64,000 bases of DNA. It comes from Pectobacterium polaris. Its GTDB lineage: Bacteria; Pseudomonadota; Gammaproteobacteria; Enterobacterales; Enterobacteriaceae. The stretch lies in NCBI RefSeq assembly GCF_002307355.1, contig NZ_CP017481.1, positions 4,030,001 to 4,094,000 of the forward strand, given 5' to 3'. The notes under the pieces were generated by a model. That model saw only the letters and a list, made by a program, of their open reading frames with translations. It made no database searches and was not told the DNA's origin. Position 1 is the first letter of the stretch; every line of letters starts with the position of its first letter. Position numbers and translations under genes: made by a program. This document shows positions 21,172-29,742 of the stretch, one piece after another.

Positions 21172-22836
21172 TTAGAACGTGGTCCAGTCTGCTAACTCAC
21201 CTTTGGCTGCTGTTTTTTCTGTACGGCCATTTTTAGGGGCAGCCAGTGCAGGCGTTTCTACTTTTCTATTTAACGCCGCACTTTTATACGATGCACCCAG
21301 ATTGAATACGCTAACCGTACGCGCAAGACTATTCGCCTGATCCTGTAAAGAGAGCGCAGCGGCGGCAGATTCTTCAACCAACGCCGCATTTTGCTGGGTC
21401 GTTGTATCAATCTGTCCAACGGCCAGGTTGATTTGATTGATCCCATCACTTTGCTCACGGCTGGCCTGCGCAATTTCGCTGATAATTCCCGTTACGCCCT
21501 GCACATTCGTCACCAACGAGTTCATCGTGACGCCGGTTTTTTCTACCAACCCCATGCCGTCCTGCACTTTCTTGAACGAGTCATCGATAAGTTCTTTGAT
21601 TTCTTTTGCCGCCGTAGCGCTTCGCTGAGCCAGCGCACGTACCTCACTGGCGACAACGGCAAACCCTCTGCCCTGCTCACCAGCACGTGCCGCTTCAACG
21701 GCCGCGTTCAGCGCCAGAATGTTAGTTTGGAATGCAATGCCATCAATCACGCCGATAATTTCCGCCATACGCTGTGACGAATCACGGATACCGCGCATTT
21801 CCTGCGTGACTGTTTCCATCATGATACCGCTTTTTTTCACGGTTTCAGACGCGCTAGCCGCAAGGTCTGTCGCCTGCGTCGTATTATCGGCGGTATTTCT
21901 TATCGTCGACGTCAATTGTTCCATCGATGACGCCGTTTCTTCCAGCGAGCTGGCCTGTTCTTCCGTGCGGGCAGATAAATCCTGGTTCCCCGCAGCAATT
22001 TGCGATGCAGCGCTGGAGATCGTTTCTGCCCCGTCACGCACCTGGCTGACAATCTGCCTTAAGCTGCTGTTCATATTATTCAAGGCGGATAACAGCTGAC
22101 CGGTTTCATCTTGACGATCGGTGTAAATTTCAGAAGTCAGATCGCCTTTCGCGACATTTTCGGCAACACCCAGCGCTTCCTTTATCGGCTGAGTGACGCT
22201 GCGGGTAATCAACGAAGCAATGATCAATCCAGCCAGCGCACTGATGATAATGATCGTGGCGAGAACCATCAGCGCATTTTTATAGCTGTCACCCACCTCT
22301 CGCGCTGAGGATGACATTTTGTCATCCTGTACGTCGATGAACTCATGAACTTTGCTGGTGTATTTCGCCTGAGTAACACGCGTTACGTTGAAGTATTCTT
22401 CCGCAGCGGCGTCGGTGTTTCCTGCCGAAACCAGTGAAGAGAGCTTATTCGCGGAGCCGAGGAAATCACGGCGAATGTCGCCAATATCACGCAGTATCGC
22501 AACGGATTTATCGTCGCTTACCGATTGGTTCAAATACTCCATGAGTTCAGATATCGTTCCTGAACGCTCTTTGTTCAGCGCCAACTGTTTGTTAATTTCG
22601 CTTTCTGATTTCAGTAGTAGAAGCAGCTGCTGGTTATTGAGGTAATTATTCAGCTCATCAATGAGCTTGTTACTTTTGACGGTGAGTGGGTAATTTTGCG
22701 AAACAATCTCATCCATTTTTTCGTGAAAATCACTTAGCTTTGAGATGGCAACACTACCAATTACCAAAAGCATCAATACCAAAAAAGAAAACCCCGCCCC
22801 TAATCGATATCCTATACGCCAGTTGGACAAATTCAT
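21172..22836 (-). CDS. Methyl-accepting chemotaxis protein
   Basis: A 554-residue Tar/Tsr-class chemoreceptor. It has a short cytoplasmic N-terminus, TM1 at about residues 11-32, a four-helix-bundle ligand domain, TM2 at about 190-212, a HAMP domain (ITRSVTQPIKEAL) and the signalling tip (IDGIAFQTNILALNAAVEAARAGEQGRGFAVVASEVR). The protein ends in DWTTF, the CheR/CheB docking pentapeptide, so it is a high-abundance type that can help adapt other receptors. The ligand cannot be read. The start at 22836 is preferred to 22842 because AAGGAG touches the upstream ATG. Confidence 0.93.
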   Translation of the reverse strand: MNLSNWRIGYRLGAGFSFLVLMLLVIGSVAISKLSDFHEKMDEIVSQNYPLTVKSNKLIDELNNYLNNQQLLLLLKSESEINKQLALNKERSGTISELMEYLNQSVSDDKSVAILRDIGDIRRDFLGSANKLSSLVSAGNTDAAAEEYFNVTRVTQAKYTSKVHEFIDVQDDKMSSSAREVGDSYKNALMVLATIIIISALAGLIIASLITRSVTQPIKEALGVAENVAKGDLTSEIYTDRQDETGQLLSALNNMNSSLRQIVSQVRDGAETISSAASQIAAGNQDLSARTEEQASSLEETASSMEQLTSTIRNTADNTTQATDLAASASETVKKSGIMMETVTQEMRGIRDSSQRMAEIIGVIDGIAFQTNILALNAAVEAARAGEQGRGFAVVASEVRALAQRSATAAKEIKELIDDSFKKVQDGMGLVEKTGVTMNSLVTNVQGVTGIISEIAQASREQSDGINQINLAVGQIDTTTQQNAALVEESAAAALSLQDQANSLARTVSVFNLGASYKSAALNRKVETPALAAPKNGRTEKTAAKGELADWTTF

Positions 22837-23602
22837 TAACATCTCCTTAATTAATTTTCTCTATCTGTATAAAAACATATAATTAAAAAATTAATATTTA
22901 TTCAATAAATACAGATAGCTCCAATACCCTTTTTCATAACAAAAAATACACATATCTGGACAGACTATTTATATGCCCTGGTGAGAAACATAAAAAATAT
23001 GTAGTCAGGCATGCTCATCAAACCACATCCATCGCGATGCAGCCGAATGGGTCTAGCCAGATACCGCGCTTGATGCCAGATATCTGCACATACTGGCAGT
23101 GGAAAAAATGTCATCCTTTACACCTCATCTTTCACCGCACGTTCCCGTACCATGAGTGGCTTCTTACATCCCCATGTCCCATAAAACTCAGGAACATTAT
23201 CGCTACTGAAATTAGGGTTAAATAGCAGCAATAAGGGTGAATAAAAACCAGAACAATTTTTCCTTACGCCGAAGGGGGGTATCGGCCTTTTGTAGATAAT
23301 CTTTATATTTTCTAACTTATGGATTTAATATCTATTAAATCGATCATTTTTTTATAATCTATCTATTTATAAGATATATGTTTTTTCAGAGAGGATAAAT
23401 ATTGCATTTAGGATGTAACAATAAACTCAAAAATAAAAGGTAACAATTCGTTATAAAATTAAATAAACACTGTCTACGTTTATATTATGTCGCGCATGGG
23501 AAATGGGAATAGATGGGATTAAACAAATAAGGTGCGATCGCATACTTTCTAGTGATTCTTGCTTTCTATACAAGCAACATGACAAGCAGAATGCTTTGAA
23601 CA
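22837..23602. other. Long AT-rich intergenic region
   Basis: About 770 bases without a convincing gene between a chemoreceptor and a ribbon-helix-helix gene. It contains a perfect 10-bp inverted repeat (CTATCTGTAT at 22861-22870 and ATACAGATAG at 22909-22918) in the chemoreceptor leader. The frame at 23037-23225 (62 codons) lacks a ribosome site and looks random. The AT richness and absence of genes suggest either a large regulatory region or decayed accessory DNA. Confidence 0.55.
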
Positions 23603-23650
23603 AAAATACGCACCCAGATGTCTTTTATCGAGACGTCTGGGTGCGTATTT
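23603..23650 (-). terminator. Strong hairpin terminator
   Basis: A 15-bp perfect outer stem (AAATACGCACCCAGA/TCTGGGTGCGTATTT) around a loop that includes TTTTATCG. A/T runs on both sides allow it to work in either direction. It lies 50 bases after the stop of the ribbon-helix-helix gene at 23700. Confidence 0.85.
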
Positions 23651-23699
23651 TGCTATTTACTTTTTGAATCAATCAGAGATTCAAAGTCACATTCCAACA

Positions 23700-23981
23700 T
23701 TACTTTTTCTTGGAAGTCGCTTTAGATTTACCTTTCAGCAATTCTCGGACTTTCTTTAGCTCTTTCTGCGTCAGCGGCACTTCTGCACCGACTTCTTCTG
23801 TCCCCTGGCTGTCCACCGACTCAGAAGACAGTTCAGAAGCCTGATGGCTTTCATCAAAGCTCCTCAGCAACCGGGCACTGACTTCTGCACTGATAGATAC
23901 TTCGTTTTCCAGGGCAGCCGCTTTGATTTTTTCTTTCAGCTCTGGGGAAATCTTCAGGGACAGGCTAGATATCTCACTCAT
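23700..23981 (-). CDS. Ribbon-helix-helix (Arc-like) DNA-binding protein
   Basis: A 93-residue protein. Residues 4-45 fit an Arc/MetJ-type ribbon-helix-helix domain: a short strand (SSLSLKIS), helix PELKEKIKAAALEN, and helix ISAEVSARLLRSF. A Ser/Glu-rich linker follows, and the last 20 residues are lysine-rich (KELKKVRELLKGKS and a terminal KKK), which may add non-specific DNA binding. The ribosome site AAAGG precedes the ATG. No toxin gene lies directly beside it, so it may be a solitary repressor or a plasmid/phage-type protein. The target is unknown. Confidence 0.75.
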   Translation of the reverse strand: MSEISSLSLKISPELKEKIKAAALENEVSISAEVSARLLRSFDESHQASELSSESVDSQGTEEVGAEVPLTQKELKKVRELLKGKSKATSKKK

Positions 23982-24087
23982 TTTATTACCTTTCTCATGG
24001 GGTAAAATAGTAAGCTATGACAGCCAGCCTACAATGTCCATACTGAAATAAAAATTTAATATTTCTGTCACATAAATAGTTTAATTG

Positions 24088-24105
24088 ATCTCTTAGCAAA
24101 GAGAT
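24088..24105 (-). terminator. Hairpin after the small secreted protein gene
   Basis: The stem ATCTCTT/AAGAGAT with an AGC loop lies 44 bases after the stop at 24149. The sequence following it on the minus strand has only short T runs, so terminator function is likely but weak. Confidence 0.5.
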
Positions 24106-24148
24106 TATTATTTCGCTATTTTTATTTCCCTGTCGAATATTATGTATT

Positions 24149-24439
24149 TCAATTTCTCATTCTCCAGTCATCAATCATTTTCCGGGTCACATCCTCTTTG
24201 TAACAAATTGGCGAATAGCCTCCTGCCCGACTCCATGCACTACGCTTACCGCACTTGCTGCCATTACGTGCTGAATTATAAGGGCAAGGACAATTACCAG
24301 AATAAGACGAAATAGATTCCTGAATGATCTGTTCTTTGATCTGCTCATCAGAAATTCGGACGTTTTTCGCCATACTAGGCGTAGAAACAGAAAGCAGGGC
24401 CACAGCACATACCATCGCAACAGCCAGCGTTGTTTTCAT
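24149..24439 (-). CDS. Small secreted cysteine-containing protein with CPCPY motif
   Basis: A 96-residue protein with a signal peptide (about residues 1-24, ending PSMA|KN). The mature part is short and holds four cysteines in NCPCPYNSARNGSKCGKRSAW and GGYSPICYKED, a pattern seen in a family of uncharacterised exported proteins that often travel with mobile or accessory DNA. Two disulfides are possible in the periplasm. It is divergent from the toxin-like gene at 24595. I do not know its function. Confidence 0.8.
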   Translation of the reverse strand: MKTTLAVAMVCAVALLSVSTPSMAKNVRISDEQIKEQIIQESISSYSGNCPCPYNSARNGSKCGKRSAWSRAGGYSPICYKEDVTRKMIDDWRMRN

Positions 24440-24594
24440 ACCGAGGGTCTCATTTTAACCAGAGGATAATAACTGTAGTACAAAATACGCACCGCAAAGC
24501 GATGTCACCCGACGACGCATTATGGGTTAAAAAATTGATCAGAAAATATTAACAACATAAAATGCAGGCGCTTCGAGGATAAAAGGAAACAAAC

Positions 24595-24780
24595 GTGCCA
24601 CATCACTCCCTTTGGGAACTCATTAAACTTACCTACATGATCGGCTTTGTCGTTTCCCTGATCGTGACGTTCTTGTTAAGTAAAGACAAATCCCTGTTCA
24701 TCCGATTCTTTGCCTCGTTAATGGTGGGGCTAACCTGGCCGTTGAGTTTTCCCGTTGTCCTGCTGTTCTCCATTTTTTGA
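24595..24780 (+). CDS. OrtT/GhoT-like small membrane toxin
   Basis: A 61-residue protein with two transmembrane segments. Its C-terminal half, FASLMVGLTWPLSFPVVLLFSIF, aligns closely in memory with E. coli GhoT and OrtT (FLVG-TWPMS-PVALLFSLF), short inner-membrane toxins that damage membrane potential and slow growth under stress. The start is GTG at 24595 with AAAGGA seven bases ahead. The GhoT antitoxin GhoS should lie just upstream on the same strand, and none is seen, so it resembles the orphan OrtT more than GhoT. Confidence 0.8.
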   Translation: MPHHSLWELIKLTYMIGFVVSLIVTFLLSKDKSLFIRFFASLMVGLTWPLSFPVVLLFSIF

Positions 24781-24863
24781 AGCGGCGTTTCTCTTCCAGA
24801 CAACGAGCATGATGACTCAATGCAGCCACGCCTATGCTTACCTTTTAGAGGGAATGCCCTACG

Positions 24864-25370
24864 ATGAATAACATTCTGATCAGCGCCTGTCTGTCTGGTT
24901 TTCCCGTTCGCTATAACGGTACTGAAAAGAAATCTGTCGGCGAGTCTCTTGCCCAGTGGCGACAACAGGCGAGACTGATTACGTTTTGCCCAGAACTGGC
25001 TGCGGGTTTCTCTACGCCTAGACCGTCTGCGGAGATTATTCCCGCCTCGGGCGGTCATTCGGTCATCAAGGCTGGCGCCAACGTTGTTGAAGCCACTGGC
25101 GGCGATGTAACCGAGCGCTATATTCTGGGTGCCTGGCTAACGTTGCAAATGGCACAACAGAATAACTGCCGCTTCGCTCTCCTGACCGAAGGGAGTCCAT
25201 CCTGTGGTACACACATCATATACAGCGGGCGCTTTGACGGTTCGCAAGTAGCAGGCAGCGGCGTCACCGCTGAATTACTGCGTCATCACGGTATCGAAGT
25301 ATTTTCCGATCGCGAGATCGAACGGTTGATCGAACGTGTTGAATATTGCGATCGCCATGCTTATGCATAG
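24864..25370 (+). CDS. DUF523 family protein
   Basis: A 168-residue cytoplasmic protein with the DUF523 signature: ISACLSGFPVRYNG at the N-terminus, CPELAAGFSTPRPSAE, and a late EGSPSCGT motif. The conserved cysteines in SACL, CPE and SCG may bind a metal or a cofactor. The function of the family is unknown. A ribosome site AGAGGGA lies upstream. It may share a transcript with the toxin-like gene 84 bases before it. Confidence 0.88.
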   Translation: MNNILISACLSGFPVRYNGTEKKSVGESLAQWRQQARLITFCPELAAGFSTPRPSAEIIPASGGHSVIKAGANVVEATGGDVTERYILGAWLTLQMAQQNNCRFALLTEGSPSCGTHIIYSGRFDGSQVAGSGVTAELLRHHGIEVFSDREIERLIERVEYCDRHAYA

Positions 25371-25424
25371 TGTCGCTGCAGCCCCGTCACCAAATCCAAA
25401 CGCGGCGGCAGCGTTATGCAGAAA

Positions 25425-25853
25425 CTAACGGACAACTAATACCGACATTTTCGCATGGCGAACAATGGCGGCAGCATTTGAGCCAAGCAGATAGGTTTTC
25501 ACATTCGGTCGGCGTGAACCAATGACGATTAAATCTGCATTAATCTCCTCCGCCAGCGCTAACACTTCGTCTCTGGCCGATCCGAAGCTGACGCTGCATG
25601 ACAAACGCGATGCAGGAAGGTCGATCGTTTTCATCAGTGATTTCAGCTTGTCATTCGCTTTCACCACCGCTTCGTTCTCAAACTCTTTTATGCCAAAAGA
25701 ATAAGCAGATAAAAACGCCGACGCATCTGGGAGGGAATGAAAGAGGTGGATTGCGGCACCCGACATTTTAGCCAACCTGACTGCATGCGTAAGCGCGTGT
25801 TTGGTGAGTTCATCTTCTTCTATATCTACTGGCACCAGGATGCTCGTGTACAT
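25425..25853 (-). CDS. Universal stress protein, UspF-like
   Basis: A 142-residue single-domain Usp protein. It starts MYTSILVPVDI and ends with the nucleotide-binding loop GSRRPNVKTYLLGSNAAAIVRHAKMSVLVVR, matching the G-2X-G-9X-G(S/T) pattern of ATP-binding members. Overall it resembles E. coli UspF. A GTG codon six bases upstream is open, but the ATG at 25853 has GGAGAGG at correct spacing. Such proteins accumulate under starvation and oxidative stress; partners are unknown here. Confidence 0.88.
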   Translation of the reverse strand: MYTSILVPVDIEEDELTKHALTHAVRLAKMSGAAIHLFHSLPDASAFLSAYSFGIKEFENEAVVKANDKLKSLMKTIDLPASRLSCSVSFGSARDEVLALAEEINADLIVIGSRRPNVKTYLLGSNAAAIVRHAKMSVLVVR

Positions 25854-26017
25854 AATCACCTCTCCCCTACATGGATAACTGATTACCTGTCAGTATGTAA
25901 GAAGCGTAGTCTGCCCCTCGTCAGCAAAATATGATCCCGTTCACTTTTACGCATGTTGCCTGCAATTTTTAGCCCAATCGGCGCATAAAGCGAGCCGTTA
26001 GGTCACGGATGAATGCT

Positions 26018-26473
26018 TTAAAGCGATCGTGAATAGATACGTGACGATTCACCCCAAGGGTGATAGCCCATTCCAGTAAAGTGAAATCCATACCGTTCAT
26101 AAAAGCCGATCAGCTCGGTGCATAAATGCAGCGCAGAAAAACCAGCACGGCGAGTTTCCTGAGTAAGATGCTCAATCAACTGCCCCGCATAACCCTTGCC
26201 ACGATGGTTTTCTTCAACATAAAGCGCGCACAGCCAAGGATAAAGATCCATGCGGCTGATGAAATCATTGGTAATTAACCCTGCACCACCAATAATCTGC
26301 CCGTCCTTTTCCAGCAGATACCAATCTGGCAATGGGTTTTCCGCATCAATGCAGTGGCTGATACAGTCTTCGTAAAGCATCAACGTCTCATCTGATGCCC
26401 AGTGGCGTTGGAAGTAATGGATCGCCCACTCTTTGTATTCCGGGCGATTTCTGACAGAAATAATATTCAACAT
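26018..26473 (-). CDS. GNAT-family N-acetyltransferase
   Basis: A 151-residue protein of the GNAT fold. The acetyl-CoA pyrophosphate loop is seen in ALYVEENHRGKGYAGQLIEHL (Q/R-x-x-G-x-G/A type), followed by LHLCTELIGFYERYGF, the typical motif B. The substrate is unknown. It starts four bases after the isochorismatase gene stop, so the two are surely co-transcribed and may act on related small molecules. Confidence 0.85.
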   Translation of the reverse strand: MLNIISVRNRPEYKEWAIHYFQRHWASDETLMLYEDCISHCIDAENPLPDWYLLEKDGQIIGGAGLITNDFISRMDLYPWLCALYVEENHRGKGYAGQLIEHLTQETRRAGFSALHLCTELIGFYERYGFHFTGMGYHPWGESSRIYSRSL

Positions 26474-26477
26474 GGAA

Positions 26478-27002
26478 CTAACGACTCATCTTCCATGAAG
26501 CAACGATGTGCTCCGTGGTTTCTACCGTAATCGTGTTGCCCGGAATAATAAAATTCCGCCACACGTCGTTGTAATGCGTGATGAGCTGTTCGGCTTTCAG
26601 TTCGCCGCGATTGGCCGTCGTGTGCGCATCAGCTGCGATCGTCAACGCATAGCCTCGGCTGGCGGCATTTTTAATGGTTGCATCAACGCAATAATCCGTC
26701 GCGCATCCGCAAATCGTCAGGTGGCTAACATTCAACTCAGCCAGCACATCGGCTAACGGCGTACGGTAAAATGCATCGCACGCCGTTTTAGTGATCGACA
26801 AACTGCCCTCAGGCTGGTGCAACTCAGGCAATAACTGCCACCCATCGCTGCCTGACAACATGCCATCTCCTTCATGCTGAATAAAAATCGTCCGATCTGC
26901 TGCAGCTGAAAGCTGGTTTATCAATGCAACTGTCTGCGCTTGTCGCGCTCTTGGCGTTGCAAACACCGCATTCTGCATATCAATCACTATCAAAACCTGC
27001 AT
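26478..27002 (-). CDS. Isochorismatase-like cysteine hydrolase
   Basis: A 174-residue hydrolase with the triad of the isochorismatase-like family: Asp8 in IVIDMQ, Lys72 in SITKTACDAF and Cys105 in CGCATDYCVDATI, with the cis-peptide region just before the cysteine. Members act as nicotinamidases, N-carbamoylsarcosine amidases or simple amidases; the substrate here is not readable. It is the first gene of a two-gene operon with the GNAT gene. Confidence 0.88.
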   Translation of the reverse strand: MQVLIVIDMQNAVFATPRARQAQTVALINQLSAAADRTIFIQHEGDGMLSGSDGWQLLPELHQPEGSLSITKTACDAFYRTPLADVLAELNVSHLTICGCATDYCVDATIKNAASRGYALTIAADAHTTANRGELKAEQLITHYNDVWRNFIIPGNTITVETTEHIVASWKMSR

Positions 27003-27089
27003 CTTCTTTCCTTATTTCGACGCTTAACATCGGCACGCATTATCATCACGGAGGTAACAGTCTGCCATCATCCCAACCCGTAGTTCCGG

Positions 27090-27512
27090 CTAGATCATGT
27101 CTACTATACCATGAGGATAAAACCTGATTTCCCCTGAGCGCAGCAAATCAATATCAAACCAGCGGGTAACGATCGGAACACCGTTTGTCTCTATACCATG
27201 AATGATATCTTGTTGATAAAGCGACTCATCCTGAAAACGAGCCTCATAAACAAAGACAATCTCATGGCCCGGCTTGCCATTGTAGAAGAAAATATTCTCT
27301 GAAACGCCCAACAGCGAAAAGTCCTTGGTCGCTGCACTGATTTCCTCCTGAACCTCCCTCTCCGCCGCAGCCTGCGACAGTTCGCCAAAATCGATGCCAC
27401 CACCGAGCGGCAACACATAGTGCTCATCTTTTACCGGGTCATGCCCTTCTGCTAACAGAATCTTGCCATTATTGCGGAAAAGACAAACTGCTTTTGCTCT
27501 GATCTTTTGCAT
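27090..27512 (-). CDS. NUDIX hydrolase
   Basis: A 140-residue protein with a Nudix box at about residues 38-60 (GGIDFGE, then REVQEEISA). The box keeps the metal-binding glutamates (REV-x-EE), but the final Gly of the consensus is Ser here. Family members split nucleoside diphosphate derivatives. The ATG at 27512 follows GGAG. It is 88 bases upstream of the isochorismatase gene on the same strand and may be in the same transcript. Confidence 0.87.
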   Translation of the reverse strand: MQKIRAKAVCLFRNNGKILLAEGHDPVKDEHYVLPLGGGIDFGELSQAAAEREVQEEISAATKDFSLLGVSENIFFYNGKPGHEIVFVYEARFQDESLYQQDIIHGIETNGVPIVTRWFDIDLLRSGEIRFYPHGIVDMI

Positions 27513-27541
27513 GCCAACGCTCCAGGTAAACTACAGCACTC

Positions 27542-27627
27542 TTTTGATAAAAAGACATTTTTGATAAAGAGACACTTTTGGGTAAACGAACAATTTTTGA
27601 CAAAAAGACATTTATTGATAAACAGCA
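27542..27627. repeat. Five imperfect 16-18 bp tandem repeats
   Basis: Units starting at 27542, 27558, 27576, 27594 and 27611 follow the pattern TTTTGATAAAnAGACA with changes in later copies. They lie in the AT-rich region just ahead of the Nudix gene, on its promoter side. The period of about 17 bases is not a whole turn pair, so function as spaced binding sites is uncertain. Confidence 0.7.
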
Positions 27628-28031
27628 TGTATCGCAGGAAAATGTCATCTTCTTGTACAGATCAAAATCTTATAGGATGTAATCAAATGCATTAATAGTC
27701 TTTATGTTCAGTTAATGTTTTTCCCCGTCTATTTTCCTCTCGTTATGTTTAACTTATTGAAGTCATGTATCTCGCATAATTATTTCAGACATAATATTGT
27801 CAGGAAACGATCAATTCATATTTATCCGCCTGACCATTGATCGCCGTCATCCTTTCACGTTTGGCAGCATCGTTGAGTAACGCGGTGTTTATTTATCTTA
27901 TCGACTGGTTTTATGCGTATGATCGACTAAAGTTAAGTAACCATTTCTTCATGTCTGGCGGATAACGCGTTCGTGCTGTCTGACAAGGCGTGCATTGACC
28001 ACGTCAGAAAGCGCTAAAGGGAGGAAAAGCA
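27628..28031. other. Intergenic region ahead of the YmgB/AriR-like gene
   Basis: About 400 bases, AT-rich on the left. It separates the divergent Nudix and YmgB-like genes and should hold both promoters. I could not define operators. A strong ribosome site (GGGAGG) precedes the start at 28032. Confidence 0.5.
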
Positions 28032-28286
28032 ATGCATTCAGAAGTGCCCCAAAACGAGCTCCTGATATCTGATGTCTTCAGTCTTGACTCTCAGATCAGC
28101 GATATGGAAATGCTTGGCAACATTGTGGAAGAGATCATTCAATCTGGCCATTCCGTCAGTAACAAGGCCATCATCGCTAAATTAGTCCACAAGATTGAAA
28201 CAGAAGCCAATGCCGCTTTTCAGGAAAAATATCGCACATTGCTAGATCTGGTTGTTTATAAAACTCAGGATGACTTCCTGATTTAA
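28032..28286 (+). CDS. YmgB/AriR-family biofilm and acid-response regulator
   Basis: An 84-residue, mostly helical protein. The segment MLGNIVEEIIQSGHSVSNKAIIAKLVHKIETE followed by a C-terminal helix and TQDDF matches the YmgA/YmgB (AriR)/YcgZ family, small proteins induced by cold, blue light and acid. In E. coli they act on the Rcs phosphorelay and so on colanic acid and biofilm. It stands alone here, without the usual neighbours ycgZ or ymgC. The assignment is by recalled pattern. Confidence 0.75.
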   Translation: MHSEVPQNELLISDVFSLDSQISDMEMLGNIVEEIIQSGHSVSNKAIIAKLVHKIETEANAAFQEKYRTLLDLVVYKTQDDFLI

Positions 28287-28668
28287 TCTGTAGTCAATAC
28301 ATCAATCTATCGTTTTTCAGTAACGTGTATATTTTCCAATCTGGGCATTTTATTTAATGTACGCACGACTGATGATGAATATATGACCGCCAAATAACAC
28401 CGATATTTATGTTGTTATTACTCTTGAGCAATAACTATCATTTTATTAATGATGAATAGCACAATGCTTATTTATTTTTACTAATCGTTAGTATTCATTT
28501 CTAAATAAATACGCAATGGAAAAAGCATCCGCATCATCTCTTCGGTACATGCCGACGCAGACGACGTCGCAGCCAGCAGAAACATCAGTGCTACGAAGGT
28601 AAAACGAGTCAGGGATTCGATAACAGAAACGAAAACGGGCTAGCCTAAGCTAACCCGTTGAATTTTTT
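28287..28668. other. AT-rich intergenic region with a minute exported-peptide frame
   Basis: About 380 bases. On the minus strand, 28481-28585 encodes a 34-codon frame MFLLAATSSASACTEEMMRM... that looks like a signal peptide followed by a stub, but there is no ribosome site and it may be the relic of a longer gene. Nearer the tRNA lies its terminator. Confidence 0.4.
28634..28659 (-). terminator. Terminator of tRNA-Ser(UGA)
   Basis: An inverted repeat AACGGGCTAGC/GCTAACCCGTT with one mismatch and a CTAA loop. On the minus strand it lies nine bases after the tRNA 3' end and is followed by TTCGTTTC. Confidence 0.7.
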
Positions 28669-28756
28669 TGGCGGAGGAGTAGAGATTCGAACTCTAGAAC
28701 ACTTTCGCGTCGCCGGTTTTCAAGACCGGTGCCTTCAACCACTCGGCCACTCCTCC
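28669..28756 (-). tRNA. serT: tRNA-Ser(UGA)
   Basis: An 88-nt class II tRNA with an encoded CCA. The acceptor stem is GGAGGAG/CTCCTCC with discriminator G. The anticodon loop reads CTTGAAA, giving anticodon UGA for UCA codons. A long variable arm (GCGACGCGAAAGTGTT region) and TTCGAAT T-loop are typical of tRNA-Ser. It is next to yccA, as serT is in E. coli. Confidence 0.96.
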
Positions 28757-29044
28757 GCAATGACGCGAACTATAAACAGTGTATGAGATCTTGTAAAGCA
28801 TCACAGCGCTCAATCGCCTGAAAAATAGTCTAACGCAACGCAATTGGACGCAAAAACGCCATGCAACAAATAAAATAGTGCAATTTATCTCCGGTATCAC
28901 ACGACGAGCAGGGCAAAATACGAGCGCTGATCCGAAAGATGAAAACTTTCAGCGTAAAGAAGGGTAAACCGTCTTTAATAACGTCCTGTAACTATTTATT
29001 CTTTGACGTTGGATAATAGCACCCTGAAGAGAGAGTCGCTGACT

Positions 29045-29704
29045 ATGGATCGTATTGTTGTTTCCTCTACCCGTGAAAGCTCGCTACTCAGCACCCATAA
29101 AGTGCTGCGTAATACTTATTTCCTGCTGTCGCTGACACTGGGCTTTTCCGCCGTTACCGCAACGGCAAGTACCGTATTTAATCTGCCTGCCCCTGGCTTA
29201 ATTCTGATGCTGGTTGGGTTTTATGGTCTGATGTTCCTGACGCACAAGCTGGCTAACAGCCCTGCGGGTATTCTGGCGGCGTTCGCACTGACCGGATTCA
29301 TGGGTTATACGCTGGGCCCGATTTTAAGCTCGCTGATTTCCTCCGGCGCAGGCGATATTGTCATGCTGGCTCTGGGCGGCACGGCGGTGGTGTTCTTCTG
29401 CTGTTCAGCCTATGTCTTAACGACACGTAAGGATATGTCCTTCCTGTCTGGCATGATGATGGCAGGATTCGTTGTTCTGGTTGTTGCCGTTATCGCCAAT
29501 CTGTTCTTGCAGATTCCGGCACTGCATCTGGCAATCAGTGCCCTGTTTATTCTGTTCTCTGCGGGTGCCATCCTGTGGGAAACCAGCAACATCATCCACG
29601 GTGGCGAAACCAACTACATCCGGGCGACGGTTAGCCTGTATGTCGCGATATACAATATCTTCGTTAGCCTGTTGAGCATTCTGGGCATCATGCGTAACGA
29701 CTAA
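29045..29704 (+). CDS. yccA: FtsH modulator YccA (Bax inhibitor-1 family)
   Basis: A 219-residue inner-membrane protein with seven hydrophobic segments, of the BI-1/YccA family. The segments [19 protein letters not shown] and [22 protein letters not shown] are conserved with E. coli YccA, which binds the FtsH-HflKC complex and is both its substrate and its inhibitor. The start at 29045 ([11 protein letters not shown]) equals the E. coli N-terminus; 14 upstream in-frame codons are ignored. The original terminator just downstream is split by an IS element. Confidence 0.94.
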   Translation: MDRIVVSSTRESSLLSTHKVLRNTYFLLSLTLGFSAVTATASTVFNLPAPGLILMLVGFYGLMFLTHKLANSPAGILAAFALTGFMGYTLGPILSSLISSGAGDIVMLALGGTAVVFFCCSAYVLTTRKDMSFLSGMMMAGFVVLVVAVIANLFLQIPALHLAISALFILFSAGAILWETSNIIHGGETNYIRATVSLYVAIYNIFVSLLSILGIMRND

Positions 29705-29732
29705 GTTCCGTCTATCGCCACACTGAGAAAGC

Positions 29733-29742
29733 CCCATCTGGG
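29733..29742. repeat. Target site duplication, left copy
   Basis: CCCATCTGGG directly precedes the left end of the IS (CTGAGAGATCCCC) and is repeated at 31024-31033. Removing the IS and one copy restores a perfect terminator stem-loop. Confidence 0.9.

Noticed and set aside
23037..23225. 62-codon frame in the large AT-rich gap
   Set aside because: No ribosome site or family; composition fits chance.
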